Source: Gammaproteobacteria bacterium (GTDB taxonomy: Bacteria > Pseudomonadota > Gammaproteobacteria > GCA-001735895). Taken from it: 35,171 nt of DNA. The stretch is from positions 1 to 35,171 of the forward strand of contig JAJDOF010000044.1 of assembly GCA_022340305.1 (NCBI GenBank), given 5' to 3'. The position numbers and the translations under genes were made by a program. The notes beneath the pieces are model-generated. The model did no database searches and had not been told where the DNA came from. It saw only the letters and a list, made by a program, of their open reading frames with translations. Positions 16,160-25,616 of the stretch are shown here, piece by piece (position 1 is the stretch's first letter; each line of letters starts with the position of its first letter).

Positions 16160-17307
16160 TTCTTGTTATCTGAATAGGGATCAGCGGCGTCGCGCAAGCC
16201 ATCGCCGACAAACACGAAGGCGAGCACCAGCGTAATGAAAAAGATGACCGGAATGAAATTCCACTGATAATTGAGCAACACGTCTGCCTTGGTGACGTTT
16301 TGCAGCATAACGCCGAGCGAGTTGACCGGCTCTTTCAAGCCCAGTCCGATGAAACTCAGCGCGGTTTCGGAAAGCACCATATAAGGAAACGAGATGATCA
16401 GGTCGACGATGATATAACTGGTGAAACTCGGCAGCAGGTGACGCCCGATAATGTGACTCGAGGAGGCGCCACAGAGTTGAGCGGCGAGCACGTACTCCTG
16501 GTTGCGCTCGGTCAACAAATGCGTGCGCACGCGCCGCGCCAGCGTCGGCCAACCGATGAAACCGAGGATTATCGATATGATGAAAAAACGCCCCTCGGAG
16601 CTGACAGTCGCCGGAATGAAGGCAGCGATTGCCATAAACAGTGGAATCGCCGGGATGGTTCGCACCGCATCGGTGAGCATCTGCAAAACCGAGTCGAGCC
16701 AGCCCCCGTAGTAACCGGATATGCCGCCGATGATCAACGCCAGCACGAAGGCGAGCAGCACGCCGATGGTACCCACTGCCAGCGAAGTGTTGATCGAATG
16801 GAAGGTCCGGGAATAAATATCCTTGCCGGTACCGTCGGTGCCGAACAGGTGGATCTTGCCCTTGTCGACGCCGAACAGATGCGTGTTAAAAGTCATACCG
16901 AACAGCTCGTACTTGTCGCCTTCGGGAAACAACACCACGTATCGGCGTTTTTCGCGGCTGACCTTGCTCACCCAGCGGAAATTGGTTTCGATCGAGCGAG
17001 TCCGTTCATAGGTGTAAATGAACGGTCGAAAGGAAAAGCCATTCTCGTCCCAGAACTTTGGAATTTGCGGGGCGCCGTTTTGATAGTCGGCGTTGCGTCC
17101 GGCGATGGTGGGATCGTAAGGCGTAAGAAAGGGCGCGAACATTCCCGACAGGATCAACGCCAGCAGTACGCCTGCGCCGATCATCGCGGCGCGCTGTTTC
17201 TTGAATCGGGACCAGATGAGCTGTCCCTGTCCGGCGGTAAAATAGGCTTCCTTGCGGCTCTGGTCTACGTTTGCATCAGTTGTTTCGACGGTGGCGGTAT
17301 CGGTCAT
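16156..17307 (-). CDS. Oligopeptide-type ABC transporter permease (OppC/DppC/YejE-like)
   Basis: A 383-residue inner-membrane permease. A cytoplasmic tail (about 1-35) precedes the first helix AAMIGAGVLLALILSGMFAP. A periplasmic segment of more than 100 residues (about 65-175) follows, ending in HLFGTDGTGKDIYSRTFHSI, which is the family hallmark. The binding-protein-dependent transport domain then includes the coupling loop EYVLAAQLCGASSSHIIGRH. The long periplasmic insert makes it about 80 residues longer than a usual OppC and may match the unusually large receptor. The previous permease stops 5 bp before its start. Confidence 0.92.
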   Translation of the reverse strand: MTDTATVETTDANVDQSRKEAYFTAGQGQLIWSRFKKQRAAMIGAGVLLALILSGMFAPFLTPYDPTIAGRNADYQNGAPQIPKFWDENGFSFRPFIYTYERTRSIETNFRWVSKVSREKRRYVVLFPEGDKYELFGMTFNTHLFGVDKGKIHLFGTDGTGKDIYSRTFHSINTSLAVGTIGVLLAFVLALIIGGISGYYGGWLDSVLQMLTDAVRTIPAIPLFMAIAAFIPATVSSEGRFFIISIILGFIGWPTLARRVRTHLLTERNQEYVLAAQLCGASSSHIIGRHLLPSFTSYIIVDLIISFPYMVLSETALSFIGLGLKEPVNSLGVMLQNVTKADVLLNYQWNFIPVIFFITLVLAFVFVGDGLRDAADPYSDNKK

Positions 17308-17312
17308 CGCGC

Positions 17313-18317
17313 TTATCCCAGGATACTGCGGCGAACCCGCGGATCGGTCAGCGCCAGGATGATATCGGTAACGAAGTTGATGCCGACGATACTGGCGGTG
17401 AGCATGAAAATGATGGCGCCGGCCAACTGCTGGTCGTTGGAACGCGCCAACGCCTCGATCAACAGCGCCCCCGCCTCGGTCAGCGTCAGGATCAGGGCTA
17501 CGATTGGCAGTTCATTGAATATGCGGTTCAGATCGAAGCCGAGTGAATTGATGATCGGCCCAAGCGAATGCCGGGCGGGATAGCGCCACAGCAGCCGGCG
17601 ACCGGAAACGCCGCGCGCAGCTGCGGCCAGCACGTATAGCTTACCGACTTCGTCGGACATCAATGCGCGTACGGTCTGGATCGCGAAGGCAGTGGCGGAC
17701 CAGCCAAGAATGAAAATCGGCAACCAGGCGCGCGAAACGAAATCGATGAAACGGTCGTAGGACCAGGCTGCGTCGCGGAATTCCTTGGAAAACAGGCCGG
17801 TCAGGCTGTCGCCGAAGACGACGGTAGAAAACAGCATGATCATCAACGCCAGCAGGAAATTCGGCATTGCGAGGCCAAGATAACTGACAAAGCGCAAACT
17901 GTTATTGACGATCGGGCTTTTCGACGTGGCCGAGATAATGCCCACGGGTATCGCGATCATGTAAGCGACCAGCAACGAGGTCAGGCAGATGGCCAGGCTG
18001 ATCCAGAATTTCTCGCCCAGCAATTGAGCGATGTTGACGCGCAGAATACAGCTGTCGCCAAACTCACCGTGGAAGGCGCCAACAATCCACTTCCCCCAGC
18101 GAACAATATATGGCTTGTCCAGCCCAAGACGCGCCCGCTCAGCATCGATATCGGCAACCGAGATCTGCATCCCCTGGGTATTTTTAAAGGCGAGATAACG
18201 TTCCGCGCAATCGCCCGGCACCAGTTCCATCAGGCTGAACACGATGAAGGACACCATGACCAGCGTGATGATGGCAAGCGTGGCGCGCGTGGCGGCAAAC
18301 TGAAGGAAATGAAACAT
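17313..18317 (-). CDS. Oligopeptide-type ABC transporter permease (OppB/DppB/YejB-like)
   Basis: A 334-residue permease. It has an N-terminal helix FAATRATLAIITLVMVSFIV leading to the family motif LMELVPGDCAER (the usual PGDP has become PGDC). The transport domain includes the coupling loop YVLAAAARGVSGRRLLWRYP. The C-terminal helices end in the FVTDIILALTDPRVR tail typical of this subfamily. It pairs with the following permease to form the membrane channel. It is separated from the receptor gene by 118 bp holding a strong hairpin. Confidence 0.92.
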   Translation of the reverse strand: MFHFLQFAATRATLAIITLVMVSFIVFSLMELVPGDCAERYLAFKNTQGMQISVADIDAERARLGLDKPYIVRWGKWIVGAFHGEFGDSCILRVNIAQLLGEKFWISLAICLTSLLVAYMIAIPVGIISATSKSPIVNNSLRFVSYLGLAMPNFLLALMIMLFSTVVFGDSLTGLFSKEFRDAAWSYDRFIDFVSRAWLPIFILGWSATAFAIQTVRALMSDEVGKLYVLAAAARGVSGRRLLWRYPARHSLGPIINSLGFDLNRIFNELPIVALILTLTEAGALLIEALARSNDQQLAGAIIFMLTASIVGINFVTDIILALTDPRVRRSILG

Positions 18318-18384
18318 CAGTGCTTCTAGCGTCCCCTCGTAACTACGGCTTCCGGCGCTTGTCGCCGGGACTTATTGTTATAGC

Positions 18385-18411
18385 GGCTGCGGGCAAGGAT
18401 AGCCCGCAGCC
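18385..18411 (-). terminator. Strong hairpin between receptor and permease genes
   Basis: GGCTGCGGGC (18385-18394) and GCCCGCAGCC (18402-18411) form a perfect 10-bp stem with a 7-nt loop, 24 nt after the receptor stop codon. On the transcribed strand no T-run follows, so it is more likely an RNA stabiliser or attenuator than a full terminator. It would raise receptor over permease levels. Confidence 0.65.
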
Positions 18412-18435
18412 ATTTTTGCTGTCAACTAAACGAAC

Positions 18436-20514
18436 TTACTCGTCCAGCCACCATTGCTGGGGCCGGTACGGATAGGAACGATAGTATTCGAACGAGTGCG
18501 TCTTGTAAGTAACGAAATTTTTCAGCGCGTTACGATGATAAATCGGCGCAGGCACCTGCACCGTGCCGATGAACAGCAGGTTCTCCACCAGGTTCTTGAC
18601 CAGGCGTGCACCGAGCTTGTCCGATTCCGGCGTACCCACCGGGGCCGATTGGAAGGCGTTGATATCTTTCATCATCTGCTTCGCGTAATCCGGCGGTTCT
18701 ACACCGCTGGCGCCGTTCGAATCAACCCATTCAGCCCACAGCATGTTGGTGCGCACGGTGAAGTAATCGTGATAAGGCGGTACCCAGATCTGGTTGGTGC
18801 CGAGCACGATCGCCAGCGGCTGCCCGTTACGCCACATGGTGACATCGAGCTTGTTGGACGATTGCGCCGAACGATACTCATCCGGAGTCACCTCCTTGAC
18901 CGTGGTCTGGATGCCGGCGGCAGCCCAGTGCTGACCGATCAGTTCAACCATCGCGGCAGGAACGCCCTGCACCGAGAACTGCAGATTGATGACCAGTTTG
19001 TCGCCGTTTAACAGCTCGCGAAAGCCGTCGCCATCGACGTCTTTCAGACCCATGTCATCCAGTAACTTGTTAGCAAGCTTTGGATCATACTGGGCATAGT
19101 ACTGTTCCCACTTCGGATCGGCGAAGGGAGGTAATGGATTGAACCCGGTATACTGCTTGGGCTCACCCATACCGAAGAAGGCAACCTCGTTGAGTTCGTT
19201 GCGATTGATCGCCACCGACATGGCCTGGCGAAAGCGGATATCGGCGAACACCTTACGCTTTTCCAGGTTCTCGTGAGTCATGTTGATACCGAAGCTCGCG
19301 ATGGTGACTTCAGGACGCAGTTCGACCGTGTAATCGCCCTTTTCCTGGTTTTCCAGCAGCAGCGGTGCGGTCGACAGCTGCAGCGACTGCGCCTTGAAAT
19401 CCACTTCGGCGTTGACCAGCTTCAGCAGGCGCACTTCGTCTTCGTTGACGAAAATCTCATCCTGCTCACTGATGTATGGCAGTTGATTACCCGCGGTATC
19501 GACCTGGAAGAAGTAGGGGTTCGCCACCAGGTGACGGCCCTCGGTACTCTCCGAGATCAGGATATGTGACTCCAGCGTTGGCATGGTGTCGGCGGGCAGC
19601 TTCTTGACCTTGTCGGGGCTGCGCAGCATCGGCGTCGGGGTATCGGTCCAGTCTGAATTACCGTAGTAGTTGGACAACACTTCGTAGCCGTTCTCGAATC
19701 CTGCGGCTTTAGCCATCTTGTCCGCATCCGGGTTGATTTCCGGATCCCATTTGCCAAGAAAATGCTTGGGCTGAAAACCCTGTGCGTAAGAGTTGGCAAA
19801 ATGCACCAACAGACCCGGTTTGGGCGCCGGCAGGTTAAAGCGCACGGTTTGCGGATCGATTACATCCACCGTCATAGGCTTGTCCGCAACCAGCACGTAA
19901 TTCTTCGGCTTTTCGAATATCTTCGGGTTTAACGAAAGGTTTTCATACCAGTACTCGACGTCTTCGGCAGTAAACGGTTGTCCGTCGGACCATTTATGGC
20001 CCTTGCGCAGGAAGAAGGTCAACTCGGTGTAATCGTCGTTCCACTTCCAGCCCTTGGCGACGTTCGGCACGATGGTCTGTAGATCGTCGGAATAGCGCAC
20101 CAGGTTGACGTGACGAATCGCGAGGAAGTCGGAGGTACCGGCTTCTGTCGCATTCGACATCACGTCGAAGGTGCCGCCGTACTTACCGATGCTGGCGTAA
20201 GGCGCGACGACCAGTGCGTCTTCGGGAATGCGCTCGGACAAAGGCGGAAGCTTGGGATTGCCGCGAATGCGCTTGTTGAATTTCTCGATATCAGGGTTGG
20301 CCTTGAAGGACAACTTACACTTGGCCAGTTTTTCGAATTCCCCCAGGTCGTATTGTTGCGGATACTTGCCGGCGGGAACGCCTTTCATGTCCGCGACGGT
20401 TGCTGCCGGGCAGGCGGCCGCGAGGGCCGCACCGGAGATGCCGAATTGTGCTGCGAGCAGCACAATTCCGGCGCAAACTGGTAGCGCCAGTTTCACAGGT
20501 TTAAACACTTTCAT
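18436..20514 (-). CDS. ABC transporter substrate-binding protein, family 5, unusually large
   Basis: A 692-residue periplasmic receptor, longer than the usual 500-600 of DppA/OppA/YejA. A signal peptide (about 1-33) ends with an ALA-A cleavage site. A Cys-containing N-terminal extension (about 34-110) precedes the SBP_bac_5 core, which shows KGWKWNDDYTELTFFLRKGH and KWSDGQPFTAEDVEYWYENL, hallmarks of the family. Late regions keep the RFRQAMSVAINRNEL motif. It captures a peptide- or opine-like ligand for the four transporter proteins encoded next. The ATG at 20514 is chosen because GAGGA (20523-20527) lies 8 nt upstream; the longer frame would need a GTG at 20535. Confidence 0.9.
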   Translation of the reverse strand: MKVFKPVKLALPVCAGIVLLAAQFGISGAALAAACPAATVADMKGVPAGKYPQQYDLGEFEKLAKCKLSFKANPDIEKFNKRIRGNPKLPPLSERIPEDALVVAPYASIGKYGGTFDVMSNATEAGTSDFLAIRHVNLVRYSDDLQTIVPNVAKGWKWNDDYTELTFFLRKGHKWSDGQPFTAEDVEYWYENLSLNPKIFEKPKNYVLVADKPMTVDVIDPQTVRFNLPAPKPGLLVHFANSYAQGFQPKHFLGKWDPEINPDADKMAKAAGFENGYEVLSNYYGNSDWTDTPTPMLRSPDKVKKLPADTMPTLESHILISESTEGRHLVANPYFFQVDTAGNQLPYISEQDEIFVNEDEVRLLKLVNAEVDFKAQSLQLSTAPLLLENQEKGDYTVELRPEVTIASFGINMTHENLEKRKVFADIRFRQAMSVAINRNELNEVAFFGMGEPKQYTGFNPLPPFADPKWEQYYAQYDPKLANKLLDDMGLKDVDGDGFRELLNGDKLVINLQFSVQGVPAAMVELIGQHWAAAGIQTTVKEVTPDEYRSAQSSNKLDVTMWRNGQPLAIVLGTNQIWVPPYHDYFTVRTNMLWAEWVDSNGASGVEPPDYAKQMMKDINAFQSAPVGTPESDKLGARLVKNLVENLLFIGTVQVPAPIYHRNALKNFVTYKTHSFEYYRSYPYRPQQWWLDE

Positions 20515-20540
20515 TAATTTTATCCTCAGATTCACTTTCG

Positions 20541-20546
20541 ATTATA
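20541..20546 (-). promoter_or_regulatory. Candidate -10 of the ABC/oxygenase operon
   Basis: TATAAT on the minus strand, 26 nt before the receptor start, in an AT-rich patch. The position at 17 nt upstream has no TTGACA-like match, so activation by a regulator not seen in the window is plausible. Confidence 0.4.
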
Positions 20547-20797
20547 TGCTGCTATTTCGTAGCCATTATTATTGTACTACCGCGTATCTTCGCGCACGCT
20601 GCAGGCAGACAAAGGTATACCGAGAACGCGCAACTTGCAAGCAGAGCTAACCTCAACCACGACCCTCCTCGCGACAACCGGCTGCTTTGTGAATTGGCGG
20701 ACTCTTTTCAAATAAAGCCGGCAAGTATAGGCGGGGCCTCGTTACGATTGCATGACTCAGTACCCCGGAAACCGGCGTCCCGGCAGGTTGCAGATCT

Positions 20798-22000
20798 TCA
20801 GACCAGTTCGATCCAGTGCACTACCGGGGTGCTTGCACCCTGGGCCAGCTGCAGCTGGCAGCCGATATTGGCGGTGGCGATGACATCCGGGAGATCAACC
20901 CCGAGGGCGCGCAGTTTGTTTTGTCGCAGCCGGCTCGCAATGGCCGGTTGCAGCATCGAGTAGGTTCCCGCCGAGCCGCAGCAAAGATGCGCCTCCTCGA
21001 TACGGCAAATCTGGTAGCCGACGCCGGCCAACAGGCGTTCAACCCGCAGGTTGAGACCGAGGCCGTGCTGCATGGTGCAGGGCGTGTGTACCGCGACCCG
21101 CCGTCCGGCCGCGGCGGGTACTTCGAGCGCATCGCTATGCGCCTCGACCACTTCAATCAGGTCACGGTAGAGCGAACTCACCCTGGCGGCCTTGTCGGCA
21201 TAGGCGGGATCGTCGGCCAGCAGGCGGGCATAGTCCCTGACATTGACACCGCAACCTGTCGCCGTCACCACGATAGCCTCGACCCCGGCCTCGATATGCG
21301 GCCACCAATGGTCAATCAACTGTTTCACCTGGCGTAACGCATAATCGGGTTCGGAAGTGTGCATGGCAGCGGCGCCGCAACACAGGTTTTGCTGCAGCTC
21401 GATAACCTGGATACCGAGCTTGTCGAGCAGATTGATGGCGCGCGTATTGGTATTGGGCGTGAGCGCTGGTTGTACACAGCCCGCCAGCATCAACACTTTA
21501 CGTGAGTGCTGCGCCTGGCTGCGCGGCAACGCGACCTGGCGCGCCGGAACCGAGCGCCGCAGGGCGGGCGGCAGCATCCACGCCAGCGCCTGGCCGATGC
21601 GGATCGCACTGGCGAATACCCAGCCGGAATTGATAAAGCGCACAATCCCCGCACGCCGCAAGCGATCGAAACGCGAGCGCGGTAAATCGACCTCGATCAT
21701 TTCCTTGCCAATTTCCAGTAAATGGCTGTAGCGCACACCCGACGGGCAGGTAGTTTCACAGGAACGGCAGGTCAGGCAGCGATCAAGGTGCTTGAGCATT
21801 TCCGCATTGGCGGGCTCGCCTTCGAAGTACTGCTTCATCTGGTAGATGCGCCCACGCGGTCCGTCGAGCTCATCGCCGCACAACTGGTAGGTCGGGCAGG
21901 TCGCGTTGCAAAAACCGCAGTGCACGCACTTGCGCAGGATCGATTCGATTGCCTCCGCATGCCGGCTTTTGCTGATTTTCGGATCGAGTCGCGTCTGCAT
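20798..22000 (-). CDS. glcF: Glycolate oxidase iron-sulfur subunit GlcF
   Basis: A 400-residue electron-transfer subunit. Two ferredoxin-type Cys clusters near the N-terminus, CVHCGFCNATCPTY (about 26-39) and CLTCRSCETTCPSG (about 77-90), hold [4Fe-4S] centres. Two C-terminal CCG modules follow: LCCGAAAMHTSEPDYALRQ and LCCGSAGTYSMLQP. It passes electrons from the FAD subunits towards the quinone pool during glycolate (or D-lactate-like 2-hydroxy acid) oxidation at the inner membrane. The start lies 2 bp after the glcE stop, so the two are co-translated. Confidence 0.93.
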   Translation of the reverse strand: MQTRLDPKISKSRHAEAIESILRKCVHCGFCNATCPTYQLCGDELDGPRGRIYQMKQYFEGEPANAEMLKHLDRCLTCRSCETTCPSGVRYSHLLEIGKEMIEVDLPRSRFDRLRRAGIVRFINSGWVFASAIRIGQALAWMLPPALRRSVPARQVALPRSQAQHSRKVLMLAGCVQPALTPNTNTRAINLLDKLGIQVIELQQNLCCGAAAMHTSEPDYALRQVKQLIDHWWPHIEAGVEAIVVTATGCGVNVRDYARLLADDPAYADKAARVSSLYRDLIEVVEAHSDALEVPAAAGRRVAVHTPCTMQHGLGLNLRVERLLAGVGYQICRIEEAHLCCGSAGTYSMLQPAIASRLRQNKLRALGVDLPDVIATANIGCQLQLAQGASTPVVHWIELV

Positions 22001-22002
22001 GC

Positions 22003-23073
22003 CTACAGGCCTGGATAAATTCGGCCGGCGTTGAATATACCGGCGGGGTCGAAGCTCGACTTGATATTGCGCTGCAGTTTCAGCATCGCGGGAGGCAACG
22101 GCTGGAACACCGCGACGCCGGGGGCATGATCGCGAAAGGCACAGACACTGCCACCCAATTGAGATGCCCTTTCACGCAAGGCTGCAATATTGACCTCCCC
22201 CGACAACCAGCGCTGCGCGCCGCCCCATTCGATAATTTGCGCCCTGCCCGGGCTGAAATCGGGGCTCGCCGATGGCAGCGATACGCGGGTCAAGGGCTTT
22301 ACCGGCGCGAACAGGGTATGGCTTTGCTCACGCAGTTCGGCCCAGTCATAATCCTCGCGCTCACCGCCAAGCTCGCCCATGGCATGGACCACACCCTGCT
22401 CGCTGCCGGACAGCCGCAAGCGGCTGGTGCCGGCATGCCAGGCTGAAGCCGATAACGGGTACGGCTGCGAGCCAAGCTCATTGACCCAGCGAATATGTGC
22501 ATCGGCGGTGGCGTGCTCGAACGCGAGCGTCGCCTCGGTGGCAAACATCGGCACCACCCGGATAGACACTTCGAGGAGTACACCGAGCGTACCCAGCGAA
22601 CCCACCAGCAATCGTGACACGTCAAAACCGGCCACGTTCTTGATCACCCGCCCACCGAATTGCAGCACATCACCGCGGCCATCGAGCAGCTTCGCACCCA
22701 GCACGAAATCGCGAATGCTGCCAGTAAAACCACGGCGCGGGCCTGCCAGTCCGCTCGCGACCATGCCACCGATGGTAGCCGCGGGAGCAAAATGTGGTGG
22801 TTCGAATCCAAACATCTGGCGGTTCTCGGCGAGCAGTGCCTCGACCTCGCTCAGGCGACAGCCGGAACGCAGCGTAATGACCAGTTCAGCCGGGTCATAA
22901 TCGATGACACCGCTATGCGCGCCCACCTCGATAGCCAGTGCGTCAAGCGCTTCGCCATAAAATTTCTTGCTGCCGCCACCAATAATTTCGACGGCGCCAC
23001 CGCTCGCCGCGACAGCGGCGATCTGCAGAGCGAGTTCCGCCTCGATATCAACGTCAGGGATGCTAGCCCGCAT
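22003..23073 (-). CDS. glcE: Glycolate oxidase FAD-binding subunit GlcE
   Basis: A 356-residue FAD-binding subunit. It contains the FAD_binding_4 segment with EIIGGGSKKFYG, HFAPAATIGGMVASGLAGPR and VIKNVAGFDVSRLLVGSLG, the standard GlcE pattern. It lacks the large C-terminal substrate domain of GlcD, as expected. It works with GlcD and GlcF as the membrane-associated complex turning glycolate into glyoxylate. The glcD stop is 176 bp upstream, wider than in most glcDEF operons. The gap holds no clear gene, but it has a 9-bp inverted pair, ATCTCACCG (23074-23082) and CGGTGAGAT (23227-23235), one arm of which abuts the glcE start. Confidence 0.93.
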   Translation of the reverse strand: MRASIPDVDIEAELALQIAAVAASGGAVEIIGGGSKKFYGEALDALAIEVGAHSGVIDYDPAELVITLRSGCRLSEVEALLAENRQMFGFEPPHFAPAATIGGMVASGLAGPRRGFTGSIRDFVLGAKLLDGRGDVLQFGGRVIKNVAGFDVSRLLVGSLGTLGVLLEVSIRVVPMFATEATLAFEHATADAHIRWVNELGSQPYPLSASAWHAGTSRLRLSGSEQGVVHAMGELGGEREDYDWAELREQSHTLFAPVKPLTRVSLPSASPDFSPGRAQIIEWGGAQRWLSGEVNIAALRERASQLGGSVCAFRDHAPGVAVFQPLPPAMLKLQRNIKSSFDPAGIFNAGRIYPGL

Positions 23074-23249
23074 ATCTCACCGCTTTCCTGCTGCGGCCGC
23101 CGTAAAGCGCACTGTGACCCACCGTACTCCCGACGGCCCACTAAACGCAGTGTAAACTGCGCCAGCGCGAACATTTGGGTTGTGCGGTGCCCCACAGCGT
23201 CTTTTCGTCGCCCTTGCGGCGTAAACCGGTGAGATAGGCGGGCTAACCA

Positions 23250-24713
23250 TCAAAAGCGCTCGATTTCGGGATGCGGCACCTTACCCTGGTGCACATGCAT
23301 CGAGTTGAACTCGGCACAACGCGCCAGCGTGGGAATCGCCTTGCCCGGATTCAGCAATTTGAGCGGATCGAAACACTCACGGATCGCGTGGAACTGGTTG
23401 CGCTCGGCTTCGCCGAACTGGATGCACATCTCGCCAAGCTTTTCGACACCGACACCGTGCTCGCCGGTGATGGTGCCGCCACACTGGATACAAAGCTGCA
23501 AAATCTTGCTGCCCAGCTCCTCGGTTCTTTCGAGCTCACCTTCGTTGTTGGAGTCGTACAGGATCAATGGATGCAGGTTGCCGTCGCCGGCATGAAATAC
23601 ATTGGCGACCCGCAGGTCATATTCCGCGGATAATTCGCGAATACCGGCGAGTACCGTTGACAACGCCTTGCGCGGGATGGTGCCGTCGATGCAATAGTAA
23701 TCGGGCGAAATACGCCCCACGGCCGGAAAAGCCGCCTTGCGCCCCGACCAGAACAACAAGCGCTCCGCTTCGTCCCGGGCGAGGCGGGTTTCGACGGCAC
23801 CTCCGCGTTTCAGTACGCCTTCGACCAGCTCGATCTGCGCGATCACCTCTTCTTCGGTGCCGTCGAGTTCACAGATCAGGATCGCCTCGGCATCGATCGG
23901 GTAACCGGCGTGGACAAAATCTTCGGCCGCGCGTATCGCCGGATTGTCCATCATTTCGATGCCGGCCGGGATAATACCCTCGGCAATGATTGCAGCGACA
24001 CTGTCGCCCGCCATTTCCACCGAATCGAAAACGCCCATAACCACGCGCGCGCAGCGCGGGATGGGCAGCAGTTTGACAGTGACTTCGACGACGATGGCGA
24101 GCATGCCTTCCGAACCCACCAGCAACGGCATCAAATCGTATCCATCGCTGTGCAGCGAGCGCTGGTCGATCTCGAAGATTTCACCCGCGCAGCCGACCAG
24201 CTTGAGCGCCAGGATATTGTGCAGGGTCAGTCCATACTTCAGGCAATGCACGCCACCGGCGTTTTCCGCGACATTACCACCGATGGAACAGGCGATCTGC
24301 GACGAGGGGTCGGGCGCATAATAAAGGCCGAGCGATTTGACCGCCTCGGAAATAGCGAGGTTGCGCACCCCGGGTTCGACCACGGCCAGGCGCGACAAGG
24401 GGTCGACCTTCAGTATCCGCGTCATTTTTGCCAGCGACAGCACCACGCCCTCGGCATGTGGCAGCGCGCCCCCGGAGAGACTGGTGCCGGCGCCACGGCT
24501 AACCACCGGTAGCCGCTGCTCATGACACAGCCGCATCACCTGCTGTACCTGTTCGATGGTTTCCGGCAACAGCACCAGCAACGGGGTTTCGCGGTAAGCG
24601 CTCAGTCCATCGCACTCGTATGCGGCGAGCGAAGTCGGCTGATCGACGACATTCTCGCTGGGCAGGAATTCGCGGAAACGCAGGGCTAACTTTTGGCGAC
24701 GGGATACAGACAT
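23250..24713 (-). CDS. glcD: Glycolate oxidase catalytic FAD subunit GlcD
   Basis: A 487-residue FAD-linked oxidase, close to the usual 499. It has the FAD-binding GAGTSLSGGALPHAEGVVLS and ACSIGGNVAENAGGVHCLKY and the C-terminal GGTITGEHGVGVEKL. It oxidises glycolate to glyoxylate and is the likely substrate-binding subunit. I take the ATG at 24713 because MSVSRRQKLALRFREFLP aligns with the family N-terminus; the longer open frame to 24935 runs antisense through the neighbouring transaminase gene. The promoter must lie in the 48 bp shared with that divergent gene. Confidence 0.92.
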   Translation of the reverse strand: MSVSRRQKLALRFREFLPSENVVDQPTSLAAYECDGLSAYRETPLLVLLPETIEQVQQVMRLCHEQRLPVVSRGAGTSLSGGALPHAEGVVLSLAKMTRILKVDPLSRLAVVEPGVRNLAISEAVKSLGLYYAPDPSSQIACSIGGNVAENAGGVHCLKYGLTLHNILALKLVGCAGEIFEIDQRSLHSDGYDLMPLLVGSEGMLAIVVEVTVKLLPIPRCARVVMGVFDSVEMAGDSVAAIIAEGIIPAGIEMMDNPAIRAAEDFVHAGYPIDAEAILICELDGTEEEVIAQIELVEGVLKRGGAVETRLARDEAERLLFWSGRKAAFPAVGRISPDYYCIDGTIPRKALSTVLAGIRELSAEYDLRVANVFHAGDGNLHPLILYDSNNEGELERTEELGSKILQLCIQCGGTITGEHGVGVEKLGEMCIQFGEAERNQFHAIRECFDPLKLLNPGKAIPTLARCAEFNSMHVHQGKVPHPEIERF

Positions 24714-24761
24714 GCGGTGTATGCTAGCATTTCGCGGAATTAATGAAAGGCTTAACCATCC

Positions 24762-25616
24762 ATGACCCGAATCGTCTATCTGAACGGCGACTACATTCCC
24801 GACCACGAGGCCATGATTTCGATTTTCGATCGTGCCGTTAACTTCGGTGATGCTATCTATGACGTCGCTGGCGTGCTCGATGGCAAGTTGATCGACTTCG
24901 AACACCACATGCAACGCTACTTCAATTCCCTGCAAAAACTATCGATCGAATCGCCGCTCACACGGGATGAAATCCTGCAGGCGTTTCGCCAACTGGTCAA
25001 ACTCAACCGGCTCGATGAAGGCCTGGTCTATATGCAGGTCACACGCGGTGTCGCCGAGCGTGACTTCGTCTGGCCCGAGGGCATCAAGCCCAACGTTTTC
25101 ATGTTCACCCAGGCAAAACAGGCGGGGGAAAACGACGCGGGTCGTAACGGCGTCAAACTCGCAAGCGCCGTCGATATCCGCTGGGCGCGGCGCGACATCA
25201 AGTCGGTGAACCTGCTCGGCCAGGTGCTGGTAAAACAGGCCGCGCATGAGGCCGGCGCCTACGAGGCACTGATGGTCGATGGCGAGGGCTATGTTACCGA
25301 GTGCGGCAGCACCAGTTTTTTCATGGTACACGATGGCGAAATTCTGACACGACCGCTCAACAATGACATTCTGCCGGGAGTGACAAGGCGCGCCATCCTC
25401 GCGTTGTGCGCCATAAATGACCTTAAATTAAGCGAAACCCGCTTCACGCTCGAGCAGGCACTGCATGCAGACGAAGCCTTTATCAGCGGCGCTTCGAGCT
25501 ATGTGTTGCCGGTTATCCAGATTGATGATCGCGAAATCAGCGGCGGCAAGCCGGGCCCAATAACCCTGCGCCTGCGTGAAATCTACCTTGAGCACGTACG
25601 CGCCTCGTTGATCTGA
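24762..25616 (+). CDS. D-amino-acid transaminase-like aminotransferase, PLP class IV
   Basis: A 284-residue fold-type IV aminotransferase. It starts MTRIVYLNGDYIPDHEAMIS, typical of D-alanine aminotransferases. The Schiff-base Lys is K147 (RRDIKSVNLLGQVL), the PLP N1-binding Glu is E180 (VTECGSTSFF), and Tyr33 lies in the substrate loop NFGDAIYD. It exchanges amino groups between D-amino acids and 2-oxo acids. The gene is divergent from glcD, with 48 bp between starts, so glyoxylate from glycolate oxidase could serve as amino acceptor; that link is inference. Branched-chain or 4-amino-4-deoxychorismate specificity is less likely given the start and the RRDIKS motif. Confidence 0.9.
   Translation: MTRIVYLNGDYIPDHEAMISIFDRAVNFGDAIYDVAGVLDGKLIDFEHHMQRYFNSLQKLSIESPLTRDEILQAFRQLVKLNRLDEGLVYMQVTRGVAERDFVWPEGIKPNVFMFTQAKQAGENDAGRNGVKLASAVDIRWARRDIKSVNLLGQVLVKQAAHEAGAYEALMVDGEGYVTECGSTSFFMVHDGEILTRPLNNDILPGVTRRAILALCAINDLKLSETRFTLEQALHADEAFISGASSYVLPVIQIDDREISGGKPGPITLRLREIYLEHVRASLI

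Noticed and set aside
24714-24935. 74-codon N-terminal extension of glcD
   Set aside because: It runs antisense through the transaminase gene, and the GlcD family start matches the ATG at 24713.
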